Source: CBDBUR01 sp965212075 (lineage in GTDB: Bacteria; Pseudomonadota; Alphaproteobacteria; JAPOUT01; G958296285). From it: 64,000 nucleotides of DNA. Each line of letters starts with the position of its first letter. The stretch's first letter is position 1. The stretch is from contig OZ243043.1 of NCBI GenBank assembly GCA_965212075.1, positions 248,001-312,000 of the forward strand, read 5' to 3'. The position numbers and the translations under genes were made by a program. The notes under the pieces are model-generated. The model had not been told where the DNA came from. It ran no database searches and was given only the letters and a program-made list of their open reading frames with translations. Below, piece after piece: positions 51,183 to 59,165 of the stretch.

Positions 51183-51204
51183 TTTATGATCCTCTTATGA
51201 TTCT

Positions 51205-51525
51205 CTATTTTCCTTCAGCCTGTTTGCCGAGGTCAAGCCGGACGGTCGGGCCTTTGGCGCGGATGCGCTCGCGTTCGCTGACAGGCTGCGGCGTGTTCTG
51301 ATCGGCGGTCACCTCAAACAGATAAGGCTCCACGACGACCCGCTTGGCTGCGCTGGTCTCGCCTTTTGCGAGCAAAGTCTGCGCTGCTGCTTCATCACCG
51401 AAGGCGGCGTCTTTGATCGACTCCGACCATTCTCCCGATGATGACAGATAGACCACCACGCCGTCAATCAGCCGGTTGGCCGTTAATGCCTGTAAGGCGG
51501 CTTTTTTTCGCGTGTGCTGTGCCAT
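51205..51525 (-). CDS. DUF2849 protein
   Basis: A 106-residue protein with QALTANRLIDGVVVYLSSSG, followed by WSESIKDAAF and RVVVEPYLFEVT, the hallmark of DUF2849. The family sits upstream of cysI in many Alphaproteobacteria and probably aids siroheme/sulfite metabolism. It is the first gene of the DUF2849-cysI-DUF934 operon, divergent from the GTA cluster. Its promoter must lie in the 143-nt gap shared with the GTA leader. Confidence 0.87.
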   Translation of the reverse strand: MAQHTRKKAALQALTANRLIDGVVVYLSSSGEWSESIKDAAFGDEAAAQTLLAKGETSAAKRVVVEPYLFEVTADQNTPQPVSERERIRAKGPTVRLDLGKQAEGK

Positions 51526-51604
51526 AAATTTTTGCCCAGATGAAGATATCCTCGGTTGACAGCGCGGCGATATGATCCCATCTCCACTCTATCTGCCGGA
51601 GAAA

Positions 51605-51634
51605 GCATCGGGAGATCCCCCTATCTCCCGATGC
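51605..51634 (+). promoter_or_regulatory. perfect 12-bp hairpin in the GTA leader
   Basis: GCATCGGGAGAT (51605-51616) is followed by the six-base loop CCCCCT and the exact reverse complement ATCTCCCGATGC (51623-51634). It lies 34 bases before the first GTA gene. No T-run follows on the plus strand, so it is not a simple terminator. It could be an mRNA structure, an attenuator or a protein-binding dyad. A TTGACA hexamer sits upstream at 51556-51561, without a matching -10. Confidence 0.6.
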
Positions 51635-51668
51635 GATCCCCTAACTATCTGCATATTTTAATTGCTTT

Positions 51669-51974
51669 GTGTTGTCAAACTTCAGCGATCAGGCGCATTT
51701 ATACGACCTTTTGGCGCGCATTCATGCCCTGATGGAAAGATATTTTGACGCGCTTGAAAACAATCTCGCACATAAGGATTATCGCTTCGAGCAGCGCGAG
51801 CGCGACGCCCGTGTGTTTAGCACACTCGCGCGCACTTTGGAAAAATTAACTCACGTTGAACAGCTTATCACAGAACCGCCGCGCGCCGCAGACAGCGACG
51901 CCGAAACGCGAAAACGTCTTGAGCAGAGACTGGCTCGGCTCATTGACATCCCAACAGAGAGAGAAGTTTCTTAA
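51669..51974 (+). CDS. GTA g1 homologue (small-terminase-like)
   Basis: A 101-residue, highly charged helical protein at the position of RcGTA g1, now regarded as a small terminase-like packaging factor. Visible blocks are RERDARVFSTLARTLEKLTH and DAETRKRLEQRLARLID. The start codon is GTG at 51669 or the adjacent TTG, with no clear ribosome-binding site, so low expression is plausible. The end overlaps the terminase gene by at least 32 nt, depending on its start. Identification rests on position and general character. Confidence 0.75.
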   Translation: MLSNFSDQAHLYDLLARIHALMERYFDALENNLAHKDYRFEQRERDARVFSTLARTLEKLTHVEQLITEPPRAADSDAETRKRLEQRLARLIDIPTEREVS

Positions 51975-53250
51975 CAGCCTCAATCATGAAGAAGCACAAT
52001 GGATCATGGCTTACTGGCCGCTCTGGGCGCGCGCAGACCAGCTCCCGCCTGAGCGGCGGCGGCACACGCACTGGACGAGCTGGCTCATCCTCGGCGGACG
52101 CGGCGCAGGCAAAACCCGCGCCGGCGCCGAATGGATCCGCGCCGCGGCCACAAAAAATTTCGCGGGTCAAGCCTCATCCGGACCATTGCGTATCGCACTC
52201 GTCGGCGAAACATATCTGGCGGCGCGCGCCGTTATGGTGGAAGGCGAAAGCGGATTGTTGAACATTGGCAGTGAAAAGACGCGGCCTGCGTTCCAGCCAT
52301 CGCGGCGGCAGCTGCGCTGGCCAAGCGGCGCGATCGCTGAATTGTTTTCCGCTGAAGACCCCGAAGCTCTGCGCGGGCCGCAATTTCATTTTGCGTGGTG
52401 CGATGAGCTCTGCAAATGGCGCTATGCCGATGAAACATGGAATATGCTGCAATTTGCCTTGAGGCTTGGTGAACGGCCTCAGCAGGTCATCACGACGACG
52501 CCGCGCACGATGCCTTTGCTCAAAAAACTGATGGCCGCGCCCGACACCGTCATCACCCATGCGACGACCTATGCCAATCGCGGCAACCTCGCGCCGTCAT
52601 TTTTTGACTCGATCATTCGCAACTATGAAGGCACGCGGCTTGGCCGACAGGAACTTGATGCGGAGCTGATGGAAGATGATCCCGATGCTCTCTGGACACG
52701 AGAAATGATCGAGCGCAGCCGCTGTGCGGCGGCGCCGTCAGATTTGGCGCGCATCATTGTCGCTGTTGATCCGCCGGTGACCGGCACGAAAACCTCAGAC
52801 GAATGCGGGATCATCGTCGCCGCTTTGGATGAGGCGCAAAAAGAGATTTATGTACTCGCCGATCATTCGGCAGGCGATCTGTCGCCGACCCAATGGGCCG
52901 AGCGCGCGGTGCGCGCTTTGCGCATGCACAAAGCCGACCGCATTGTTGCTGAGGTGAATCAAGGCGGTGATATGGTTGAGACGATCATCCGGCAGATTGC
53001 GCCCTCGGTGCCATTTCGCGCGGTGCGCGCGAGCCGCAGCAAGCGCCTGCGCGCCGAGCCCGTCGCCGCGCTTTACGAACAAAGGCGGGTTTATCATGTT
53101 GGCGCTTTGCCGCAGCTTGAAGATCAAATGTGCTCTTTTACCGGCAGCGGCAATGCGCCCAGCCCCGATCGCTTGGATGCGCTCGTCTGGGCGATCACCG
53201 ATTTAATGTTCAGCGGCGCGAGCGGCCTCGCGCGCATGAGACGGCTTTAA
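51943..53250 (+). CDS. GTA g2: terminase large subunit
   Basis: Packaging ATPase/nuclease that fills the capsid with DNA. About 435 residues from a TTG at 51943, chosen because the family N-terminus (QQREKFLNSL, WPLWARADQLPPE) begins there; an ATG exists only at 52003. Walker A is GGRGAGKTRAG (from about residue 51), Walker B is FAWCDELCKW, and the RNase-H-like nuclease begins at IIVAVDPPVTG with a later acid cluster. TTTPRTMPLLKKLM is the coupling region. GTA terminases package non-specifically. The start is uncertain. Confidence 0.92.
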   Translation: MTSQQREKFLNSLNHEEAQWIMAYWPLWARADQLPPERRRHTHWTSWLILGGRGAGKTRAGAEWIRAAATKNFAGQASSGPLRIALVGETYLAARAVMVEGESGLLNIGSEKTRPAFQPSRRQLRWPSGAIAELFSAEDPEALRGPQFHFAWCDELCKWRYADETWNMLQFALRLGERPQQVITTTPRTMPLLKKLMAAPDTVITHATTYANRGNLAPSFFDSIIRNYEGTRLGRQELDAELMEDDPDALWTREMIERSRCAAAPSDLARIIVAVDPPVTGTKTSDECGIIVAALDEAQKEIYVLADHSAGDLSPTQWAERAVRALRMHKADRIVAEVNQGGDMVETIIRQIAPSVPFRAVRASRSKRLRAEPVAALYEQRRVYHVGALPQLEDQMCSFTGSGNAPSPDRLDALVWAITDLMFSGASGLARMRRL

Positions 53251-53283
53251 AAATTTCGCCAAAACAGCTTGAAGGATAAACCT

Positions 53284-54498
53284 ATGAAACTTTGGCCATT
53301 CAACACCGCGCCCGAGAAAAAAACCGGACGCGGCGAGCGCCTTGTCGCGCTGCATATGCAGGGACGGCCTGTCTGGACGCCGCGCAACATCGAGTCTTTG
53401 GCGCGCGAGGGCTTCATCCGCAATGCGATCGTCTATCGCTGCGTGCGCATGATCGCCGAAGCGGCGGCCCATATCCCTTGGCTGCTCTACGACAATAAAG
53501 TCGAGATGCACGAACATCCGATGTTGGAGCTGCTCCACCATCCCAATAGCGGCCAGAGCGGCATTGATCTGATGGAAAGCTGGTATGGCCATTTGCAGCT
53601 CTCGGGCAATGGCTATTTGGAGATCGTCGATATTGGCGCCGCGCGGCGCGAGCTTCATGTGCTGCGTCCGGATCGGATGCGGGTCGTGCCTGACAAAAGA
53701 GGCTGGCCGTCCGGCTATGAATATCGCGTCGGTGGGCGGCGAATGATCTATCCGGGGCGCGATGCCAAAAACCTCGCGCCGATTTTGCATATGCGTCTTT
53801 TCCACCCGATCAATGATTATTACGGCATGAGCCCGATTGAAGCCGCCGCCTATGGCATCGACATTCATAATGCGGCCGGCAGCTGGAGCAAAGCCCTGTT
53901 GGATAATTCGGCGCGGCCTTCGGGCGCGCTTGTTTATAAAGGGCCTGACGGCGCGCCGAACCTGACGCAGGATCAGTTTGCGCGCCTGAAGCGCGAATTG
54001 GAGGAAAATTACGAGGGCGCAAACAATGCTGGCCGGCCTTTATTATTGGAAGGCGGACTTGAATGGGCGTCTATGGGCCATTCGCCGCGCGATATGGATT
54101 TCATTGACACGAAGCATGTGGCCGCGCGCGAGATTGCACTCGCCTTTGGCGTGCCGCCAATGTTGCTGGGCATCCCCGGAGATAATACCTTCGCCAATTA
54201 CGCTGAGGCCAATCGGACTTTCTGGCGGCAGACGATTTTGCCTCTGGTCACGCGCACCGCCGCAACTTTGACGCAATGGCTCACCCCGCGTTTTGGCCGC
54301 TCTTTGCGCCTGTCGTTTGACAGCGACCGGATCGATGCGCTTGCCAGTGAACGTGAGTCTTTGTGGAAGCGCATTGCGGATTCGGATTTCTTGACGATCA
54401 ACGAAAAGCGCGCTGCGATGGGCTATGAGCCGATCACGGGCGGAGACGCGCTCGGCAGCATGAGCGCTTCGGGCGCGCGCAATCCATCACAGATATAA
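53284..54498 (+). CDS. GTA g3: portal protein
   Basis: Dodecameric ring through which DNA enters and leaves the head; HK97 portal family. About 404 residues from the ATG at 53284, preceded by AAGGA; a TTG five codons earlier is not needed. Landmarks are NAIVYRCVRMIAEAAAHIPW, HPNSGQSGIDLMESWYGHLQ, SGNGYLEIV, HPINDYYGMSPIEAAAYGID and GDNTFANYAEANRTFWRQ. It lies between the terminase and g3.5. Confidence 0.95.
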   Translation: MKLWPFNTAPEKKTGRGERLVALHMQGRPVWTPRNIESLAREGFIRNAIVYRCVRMIAEAAAHIPWLLYDNKVEMHEHPMLELLHHPNSGQSGIDLMESWYGHLQLSGNGYLEIVDIGAARRELHVLRPDRMRVVPDKRGWPSGYEYRVGGRRMIYPGRDAKNLAPILHMRLFHPINDYYGMSPIEAAAYGIDIHNAAGSWSKALLDNSARPSGALVYKGPDGAPNLTQDQFARLKRELEENYEGANNAGRPLLLEGGLEWASMGHSPRDMDFIDTKHVAAREIALAFGVPPMLLGIPGDNTFANYAEANRTFWRQTILPLVTRTAATLTQWLTPRFGRSLRLSFDSDRIDALASERESLWKRIADSDFLTINEKRAAMGYEPITGGDALGSMSASGARNPSQI

Positions 54499-54525
54499 AA
54501 AACAAATATAGCCAATAGATATAAA

Positions 54526-54813
54526 ATGAGTTTAACCGAACAAAAATGGAATCTAGATCGCCGCGTGCCGCTGGTTTTTATCTTGGCGCTGATCGTGCAA
54601 AGCGGCGCAGCACTTCTCTGGGTCGGGCAGATCACGCAGCGCATCAATCATATAGAACAGGCCACCGGCTTCGCCGCTGATATTGGCGAGCGCATCGTTC
54701 GCCTTGAGGCCAACACTTCTTTTATGCGCGCGACCCTCCAGCGTGTGGAGCGCAAAATTGACCTGCTGCACGCACAAAAAAATGCCGCCAGACACCGCGG
54801 AGGCGGAGAATAA
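54526..54813 (+). CDS. GTA g3.5-like small membrane protein
   Basis: A 95-residue protein at the position of RcGTA g3.5, between portal and prohead protease. It has one predicted membrane helix (about 15-35, VPLVFILALIVQSGAALLWV) followed by a coiled-coil-like helix (ITQRINHIEQ ... IGERIVRLEANTSFMRATLQ). The role is unknown, and identification is mainly positional. It is directly followed by the protease gene without a gap. Confidence 0.75.
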   Translation: MSLTEQKWNLDRRVPLVFILALIVQSGAALLWVGQITQRINHIEQATGFAADIGERIVRLEANTSFMRATLQRVERKIDLLHAQKNAARHRGGGE

Positions 54814-55395
54814 ATGAATCTTGATTTTTCCCGCTCAGGCCGGTTTCGCGGCTATGCGAGCATTTTTAACAGCCCCGATCTGGCGCATGATGTGATTATG
54901 CCGGGCGCGTTTGCGCGCTCGCTGCACCGCCGCGGCACGAAGCGCGTGCGCATGCTCTACCAGCATGAGGCCGCGCAGCCGATCGGCATCTGGCACGAAC
55001 TCAAAGAAGATGGGCAGGGCCTTTTGGTTGAAGGCTCTTTGCTGCTTGATGTTGAGCGCGCGCATGATGTCTGGAAGCTCATCGGTGCCGGCGCGATTGA
55101 CGGCCTGTCCATCGGCTTTCGCACGATTCGCTCCGGCACGGCGCGGCAGCATGGTGTGCGCGTCGTCCATGAAATTGACCTTGTTGAAATTTCCATCGTC
55201 ACATTCCCGATGCACCCGCAGGCGCGCGTGAGCCGCCTCGGAGCAATTACGCCGATTCCACAAAATTTACCTTCACAAAACTTAATGGCACAAAACTTAA
55301 TGGCACAAAACTTAATGGCACAAAACTTAATGGCACAAAACTTAATGGCACAAAAATTACGCGATGCGGCGAAACATATTTCACCGCATTTTTAA
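54814..55395 (+). CDS. GTA g4: HK97-type prohead protease
   Basis: Serine protease that trims capsid precursors in the immature head. It has 193 residues. The catalytic histidine is H51 in MLYQHEAAQPIGIW, and the serine is S99 in AIDGLSIGFRTI. EIDLVEISIVTFPMHPQA completes the herpesvirus-type protease fold. The C-terminal tail (about 150-180) is a repeat of NLMAQ units encoded by a 15-bp tandem repeat, an unusual low-complexity extension. It directly precedes the capsid gene. Confidence 0.92.
   Translation: MNLDFSRSGRFRGYASIFNSPDLAHDVIMPGAFARSLHRRGTKRVRMLYQHEAAQPIGIWHELKEDGQGLLVEGSLLLDVERAHDVWKLIGAGAIDGLSIGFRTIRSGTARQHGVRVVHEIDLVEISIVTFPMHPQARVSRLGAITPIPQNLPSQNLMAQNLMAQNLMAQNLMAQNLMAQKLRDAAKHISPHF
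55281..55355 (+). repeat. 15-bp tandem repeat, five perfect copies, inside g4
   Basis: The unit CTTAATGGCACAAAA repeats five times without error (55281, 55296, 55311, 55326, 55341), giving the protein repeat N-L-M-A-Q. The length is a multiple of three, so copy-number change by strand slippage would keep the frame. It lies near the 3' end of the prohead protease gene, well outside the catalytic domain. Confidence 0.95.
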
Positions 55396-55426
55396 CCCCC
55401 ACCGGAAACTAACAAAGGAGACCCTT

Positions 55427-56719
55427 ATGAATTCCGAAACCCCCAACCATGAAATCAAGGCGCTCGGCGCTGACGGCCATGATGCCCATGAAGTCCGCCA
55501 CGCGCTCAACGAGCTGATGCGCGCATTTGAAGCCTTCAAAGAGGCCAATAATGATCGCCTCGCCCAGATTGATCGCCGCCTGAGCGCCGACGTCGTCACC
55601 GAAGATAAAATCCACCGTCTCAATGAGACGATGGACACGCATCAAAAAATGCTCGACGATTTCGCGATCGCACAGCAGCGCCCGGCGCTGGACAGCTATG
55701 TCGGCTCCGCCGAGCGTGAGCACAAAGCCGCGTTTGACTCTTATCTGCGCAAAGGCATCACCAGCGGCCTCGACAGCTTTGAGAGCAAAGCGCTGTCGAC
55801 AGCAACAGACTCGGCAGGCGGATATGTCGTGCCTGAAACGGTGATGCTCGCTGTCACCGATCGTCTCGCGAGCGCATCGCCTTTTCGCCGCCTCGCGACC
55901 GTCCAGCAAGTCTCGACGACATCGTTCAAGAAAGTGCTTACGGCCTCAGGCCCGGACGTCCGATGGGCAATGTCAGAAAGCAATGATGGCACGATCGGAA
56001 ACCCAGATGGCAGTTTTGCTGAACGCGCCTTCAACTTCGGGCGGCTGGTCGCCACACCTGTCGCGACGCAAAGCCTGCTTGATGACAGCGCCATTGATCT
56101 CGAAAAATGGCTCGCCGACGAAATCTATATCGGCTTTGCTGAAAAAGAAGCCGAAGCTTTTGTCAAAGGCGATTCCAGCCCGCCTTCGCCGAAGGGCTTT
56201 TTGCAGGAGGCCATTGCTGCGCAGGGTGATTCTCTCACCAATAGCCAGATCGGCTATATTCCGACTGGCAAAAGCGCGGATTGGCCTCTAGATGGCGCCG
56301 ACGGCGGCGGCAGAATGGCCAAATTGCTTGAAGTGGTCTATGCGCTCAAAGCGGCTTATCGCACGCAGGCGAGCTGGCTCATGAACAAGACGAGCATTGC
56401 CGTCGTGCGCAGCTGGACGGATGCCGAGGGCAACGCGCTCTGGCAGCCGCCAACCCAGCTCGGCGCGTCTGCGACTTTGCTGGACTATCCGGTTGCTGAA
56501 GTTGAGGATATGCCCAACAAGAATACGTCCGGCCTTGCTTACCCGCTGGCCTTCGGCAATTGGCAGCGCGGCTATCTGATCGCTGATCGCATGGATATGC
56601 GCATCTTGCGCGATCCTTATTCCAGCAAGCCGAATGTGGTGTTCTATACGACGAAGACCCTCGGCGGCGGCGTGATGGAGCACAGCGCGATCAAACTGCT
56701 CAAATGTTCGGTTAACTAA
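55427..56719 (+). CDS. GTA g5: major capsid protein
   Basis: HK97-fold major capsid protein of 430 residues from the ATG at 55427, which has a strong AAAGGAG site. Residues 1 to about 85 are a charged helical scaffold-like region (EVRHALNELMRAFEAFKEAN, then KIHRLNETMDTHQKMLDDF) expected to be removed by the g4 protease. The fold follows: TATDSAGGYVVPETV, SASPFRRLATVQQVST, KGDSSPPSPKGFL, and the C-terminal FYTTKTLGGGVMEHSAIKLL. A strong hairpin follows the gene. The highest expression in the cluster is expected here. Confidence 0.96.
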   Translation: MNSETPNHEIKALGADGHDAHEVRHALNELMRAFEAFKEANNDRLAQIDRRLSADVVTEDKIHRLNETMDTHQKMLDDFAIAQQRPALDSYVGSAEREHKAAFDSYLRKGITSGLDSFESKALSTATDSAGGYVVPETVMLAVTDRLASASPFRRLATVQQVSTTSFKKVLTASGPDVRWAMSESNDGTIGNPDGSFAERAFNFGRLVATPVATQSLLDDSAIDLEKWLADEIYIGFAEKEAEAFVKGDSSPPSPKGFLQEAIAAQGDSLTNSQIGYIPTGKSADWPLDGADGGGRMAKLLEVVYALKAAYRTQASWLMNKTSIAVVRSWTDAEGNALWQPPTQLGASATLLDYPVAEVEDMPNKNTSGLAYPLAFGNWQRGYLIADRMDMRILRDPYSSKPNVVFYTTKTLGGGVMEHSAIKLLKCSVN

Positions 56720-56732
56720 CCACAAGTGAACA

Positions 56733-56766
56733 AAATGCCCGTCCGTTTTACTGCGGGCGGGCATTT
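56733..56766 (+). terminator. strong hairpin after the capsid gene
   Basis: AAATGCCCGTCCG (56733-56745) pairs with CGGGCGGGCATTT (56754-56766) as 13 base pairs with one G-U, around the loop TTTTACTG. No T-run follows (AACTTGAGC), so it is not a canonical intrinsic terminator. It may slow transcription or protect the 3' end of the capsid message, giving more capsid than downstream tail protein. Confidence 0.6.
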
Positions 56767-56798
56767 AACTTGAGCATTTAACGGGAAAAATTTTTACG

Positions 56799-57353
56799 AT
56801 GTTTCTTTCACTCAAAACCGGACCGGCCATTGAGCCGGTGAGCCTTGCTGAAGCCAAAGCGCATCTGCGCATGGATGGCACCGATGAAGACGGGCTGATC
56901 AATTCGCTGATCACCGCCGCGCGCCTGATGGTGGAGGCGCACACGGCGCGCGCACTGATCACACAGGCTTGGCTGCTTCATTTGGACAATACATATTTGG
57001 ACAGCCCATCAGGATTTTATGAGTTGCCGCTTCAGCCGGCAAAGGAGATCACCGGCGTCAAAGTTTTCGCCAAAGATGGCGCCGAGACCCCGCTCAGCGC
57101 GGAGGATTACATCACCGAAATGCGTGGCGAAACGATGAGGGTGAAGCTTCACCGCACCGCGCACCGCGCTGAAGTAGCCTTTGTCGTCGGCTATGGCGAC
57201 GAGGCGTCAAATGTGCCGGCACCTTTGACGCAGGCGATTTTGCAGCTGACCGCTAATTGGTTTGAAAATCGCGGCAATGCGTCTTTGATGGGCAGCGCCA
57301 TGCCTAAGGCGGTTTCGGTTTTGCTCGCTCCTTATCGCAGTGTGCACTTATGA
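56799..57353 (+). CDS. GTA g6: head-tail connector (adaptor)
   Basis: A 184-residue protein of the gp6/HK97-connector type. The start VSLAEAKAHLRMDGTDEDGL is the family signature, followed by a helical ring domain (LINSLITAARLMVEAHTARA) and FVVGYGDEASNVPAPLTQAI, LTANWFENRG. It is placed between portal and tail in the particle. It overlaps g7 by 4 nt. The leader after the hairpin has only a weak GGGAAAA site. Confidence 0.9.
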   Translation: MFLSLKTGPAIEPVSLAEAKAHLRMDGTDEDGLINSLITAARLMVEAHTARALITQAWLLHLDNTYLDSPSGFYELPLQPAKEITGVKVFAKDGAETPLSAEDYITEMRGETMRVKLHRTAHRAEVAFVVGYGDEASNVPAPLTQAILQLTANWFENRGNASLMGSAMPKAVSVLLAPYRSVHL

Positions 57354-57688
57354 TCGGTCGCTTGCGGCATCGCTTGACTTTGCAAAGACCGGTTCTCACC
57401 GCCGATGGCGCGGGCGGCCAAAACCGCAGCTGGGAGGAGGCCGCAAAAGTCTGGGCCGATCTGCGCGACATATCGGGCGCGCAAGCCGGATTTGCCGAAG
57501 GCCTCGCCGCGACGACGCGCACGCGCATCACCATTCGCTGGCGCGCTGATCTGACCGCGGTGATGCGCTTTTCCGACGGCCAGCGAATATTCAATATCAT
57601 CTCGGTGCTTGACCAGACGGGCGTGAAAAGATTCCTCACCTGCATTTGTGAAGAAGATCTGCGCGAACGCGAGGCGGGGGCGCAATGA
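57350..57688 (+). CDS. GTA g7: head-closure/stopper protein
   Basis: A 112-residue beta protein of the phage head-tail joining family. MIGRLRHRLTLQRPVLTADG at the start and AKVWADLRDI plus FSDGQRIFNIISVLDQTG are diagnostic. It seals the portal after packaging. It overlaps g6 and g8 by 4 nt each, so these connector genes are translationally coupled. Confidence 0.9.
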   Translation: MIGRLRHRLTLQRPVLTADGAGGQNRSWEEAAKVWADLRDISGAQAGFAEGLAATTRTRITIRWRADLTAVMRFSDGQRIFNIISVLDQTGVKRFLTCICEEDLREREAGAQ

Positions 57689-58116
57689 AATCTTTATCTT
57701 TGGTTTTGCAAAAGGCGCTGCACCAGAAATTGTCTGCTGCTTTGCGAGAGGGGAATTTGCGCGAGGGTAAAGCGGTGAAGGTCTATGACGGCGCGCCGCC
57801 GGAGGCCGCCTTCCCCTATGTGACGATCGGGGAAGGGCGCGTGCGGATTGAGGCGCTCGATCAGATCAGCCTCTATGATCATCTATGCGATGTGTTTGTT
57901 TTCTCACAGCATACAGGCATCAGCGAGACCAAAGAGATTCTTGAAACCATTTACGATGTGCTCGCAGGAGATGATCCCCTATCTATTGACGGCCATCATC
58001 TCACTTTGCTGACGATCACCGAAATGCGATTTCAATCCATGAGCGATGGAAAAACTTGGCGCGGACAATTAACGTTCCGCGCTCTCACTGAACCCGAAAC
58101 AAAATCTGCGGCTTAA
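57685..58116 (+). CDS. GTA g8: tail terminator (DUF3168)
   Basis: A 143-residue DUF3168 protein that caps the tail tube. Landmarks are VKVYDGAPPEAAFPYVTIGE, SETKEILETIYDVLAG and the C-terminal FQSMSDGKTWRGQLTFRAL. It overlaps g7 by 4 nt. A gap with a good AAAGGAG site follows before g9. Confidence 0.92.
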   Translation: MKSLSLVLQKALHQKLSAALREGNLREGKAVKVYDGAPPEAAFPYVTIGEGRVRIEALDQISLYDHLCDVFVFSQHTGISETKEILETIYDVLAGDDPLSIDGHHLTLLTITEMRFQSMSDGKTWRGQLTFRALTEPETKSAA

Positions 58117-58154
58117 CCCAGCCAAAGCAACCAATTACCTTAAAGGAGAAAAAT

Positions 58155-58592
58155 ATGACTGCTCAAAAAGGCAAAGATATTCTGATCAAGCTGCTTGTGT
58201 CGGCGGCGGATGCACAGAACAAAGTCTATTCAACGATGGCCGGGCTGCGCGCGCATAACATTTCGCTGAACGCGGCCTCTATAGATGTGTCTCATGCCGC
58301 GCAGACGCATCAGTGGCGCGAGCTTTTGGATGGCGGCGGCATTAAAACGATGAGCGTTTCAGGCGAAGGCGTGTTCCGCGATGACGACGCCGACGACAAA
58401 GTGCGCCGCCAATTTGTCGATGGCGCGATCAGCGAATGGCTGATCCATATTCCGGATTTCTACAATGTGACCGGCAACTTTCAAGTGACCGGTCTGGAAT
58501 ATGCCGGTGAATATGACGGCGAAGTGACGTGGCGGCTGTCGCTGGAATCAGCCGGCGCGCTGTCATTCGATGCAACTTCCGTATCTGAATAA
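58155..58592 (+). CDS. GTA g9: major tail (tube) protein
   Basis: A 145-residue tail-tube subunit. Characteristic segments are AQKGKDILIKL, TMAGLRAHNISLNAASIDVS, GGGIKTMSVSGEGVF and LEYAGEYDGEVTWRLSLESA. A strong AAAGGAG site precedes the ATG, suiting the high copy number of tube protein. Its stop overlaps the g10 start by one base (TAATG). Confidence 0.94.
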   Translation: MTAQKGKDILIKLLVSAADAQNKVYSTMAGLRAHNISLNAASIDVSHAAQTHQWRELLDGGGIKTMSVSGEGVFRDDDADDKVRRQFVDGAISEWLIHIPDFYNVTGNFQVTGLEYAGEYDGEVTWRLSLESAGALSFDATSVSE

Positions 58593-58981
58593 TGCATAAG
58601 GTTCGCAATCACTGGCGCGGCGACTTGGAGGCCGTTTTAGGCGATAAGCCCTATCGGCTCTGTTTGACTCTGGGCGCGCTGGCCGAGCTGGAATCTTTGC
58701 TGGCGGATGAAGACATCATCGCCTTCACTGAAAGATTGAGCGAAGGCCGCATTCGCGCGACAGATGTCAAACATGTATTTGCCTGCGCGCTGCGCGGCGG
58801 CGGCCATGAGATCAGCGATGACGAGGTCGCGTCTTTGATGCCCGCAGGCGGACTCAGCGAAGCGATTCAAATCGTCGGACAGTTGATTTCTTTATCTTTT
58901 GGTGGTGCGGCCACAGGTGGAGACGAGGCCACCTCGGTGGGAAAGCCCGCGCCGAAAGCGCCTTCCCGTGGTCGCGCATGA
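58592..58981 (+). CDS. GTA g10: tail assembly protein (GTA-specific family)
   Basis: A 129-residue GTA-family protein placed between tube and tape-measure genes, where many phages encode tail assembly chaperones. WRGDLEAVLGDKPYRLCLTL, GALAELESLLAD and DDEVASLMPAGGLSEAI are the conserved parts. The C-terminus is basic and proline-rich (KPAPKAPSRGRA). It overlaps g10.1 by 4 nt, compatible with joint chaperone function. Confidence 0.88.
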   Translation: MHKVRNHWRGDLEAVLGDKPYRLCLTLGALAELESLLADEDIIAFTERLSEGRIRATDVKHVFACALRGGGHEISDDEVASLMPAGGLSEAIQIVGQLISLSFGGAATGGDEATSVGKPAPKAPSRGRA

Positions 58982-59157
58982 TGGCTTTGGGGCTGGGCAC
59001 ATGCAGGCTCGCGCCGAAAGACTTTTGGGCGATGACCGCATTTGAATTTTTGACCGCAGCAGGGCTAGTGCATCAAGGCGGTGCGCCCTTCACGCGCGCA
59101 AAACTTGAACAGATGATAAAAGATCATCCTGATATGAAGCCATATACGAAGCGATAG
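58978..59157 (+). CDS. GTA g10.1: small tail assembly chaperone (DUF2376-like)
   Basis: A 59-residue gene that begins with two ATGs at 58978/58981, overlapping the g10 stop. The product starts MMALGLGTCRLAPKDFW, then AMTAFEFLTAAGLVHQG, the pattern of the small GTA chaperone. It ends with TAG at 59155. Its length and position between g10 and the tape measure match RcGTA g10.1. It is easily missed because of its size. Confidence 0.85.
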   Translation: MMALGLGTCRLAPKDFWAMTAFEFLTAAGLVHQGGAPFTRAKLEQMIKDHPDMKPYTKR

Positions 59158-59165
59158 GAGAAAAT

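Noticed and set aside
55281..55355. A CRISPR array or minisatellite outside genes
   Set aside because: The 15-bp units have no spacers and are in frame within the prohead protease gene.
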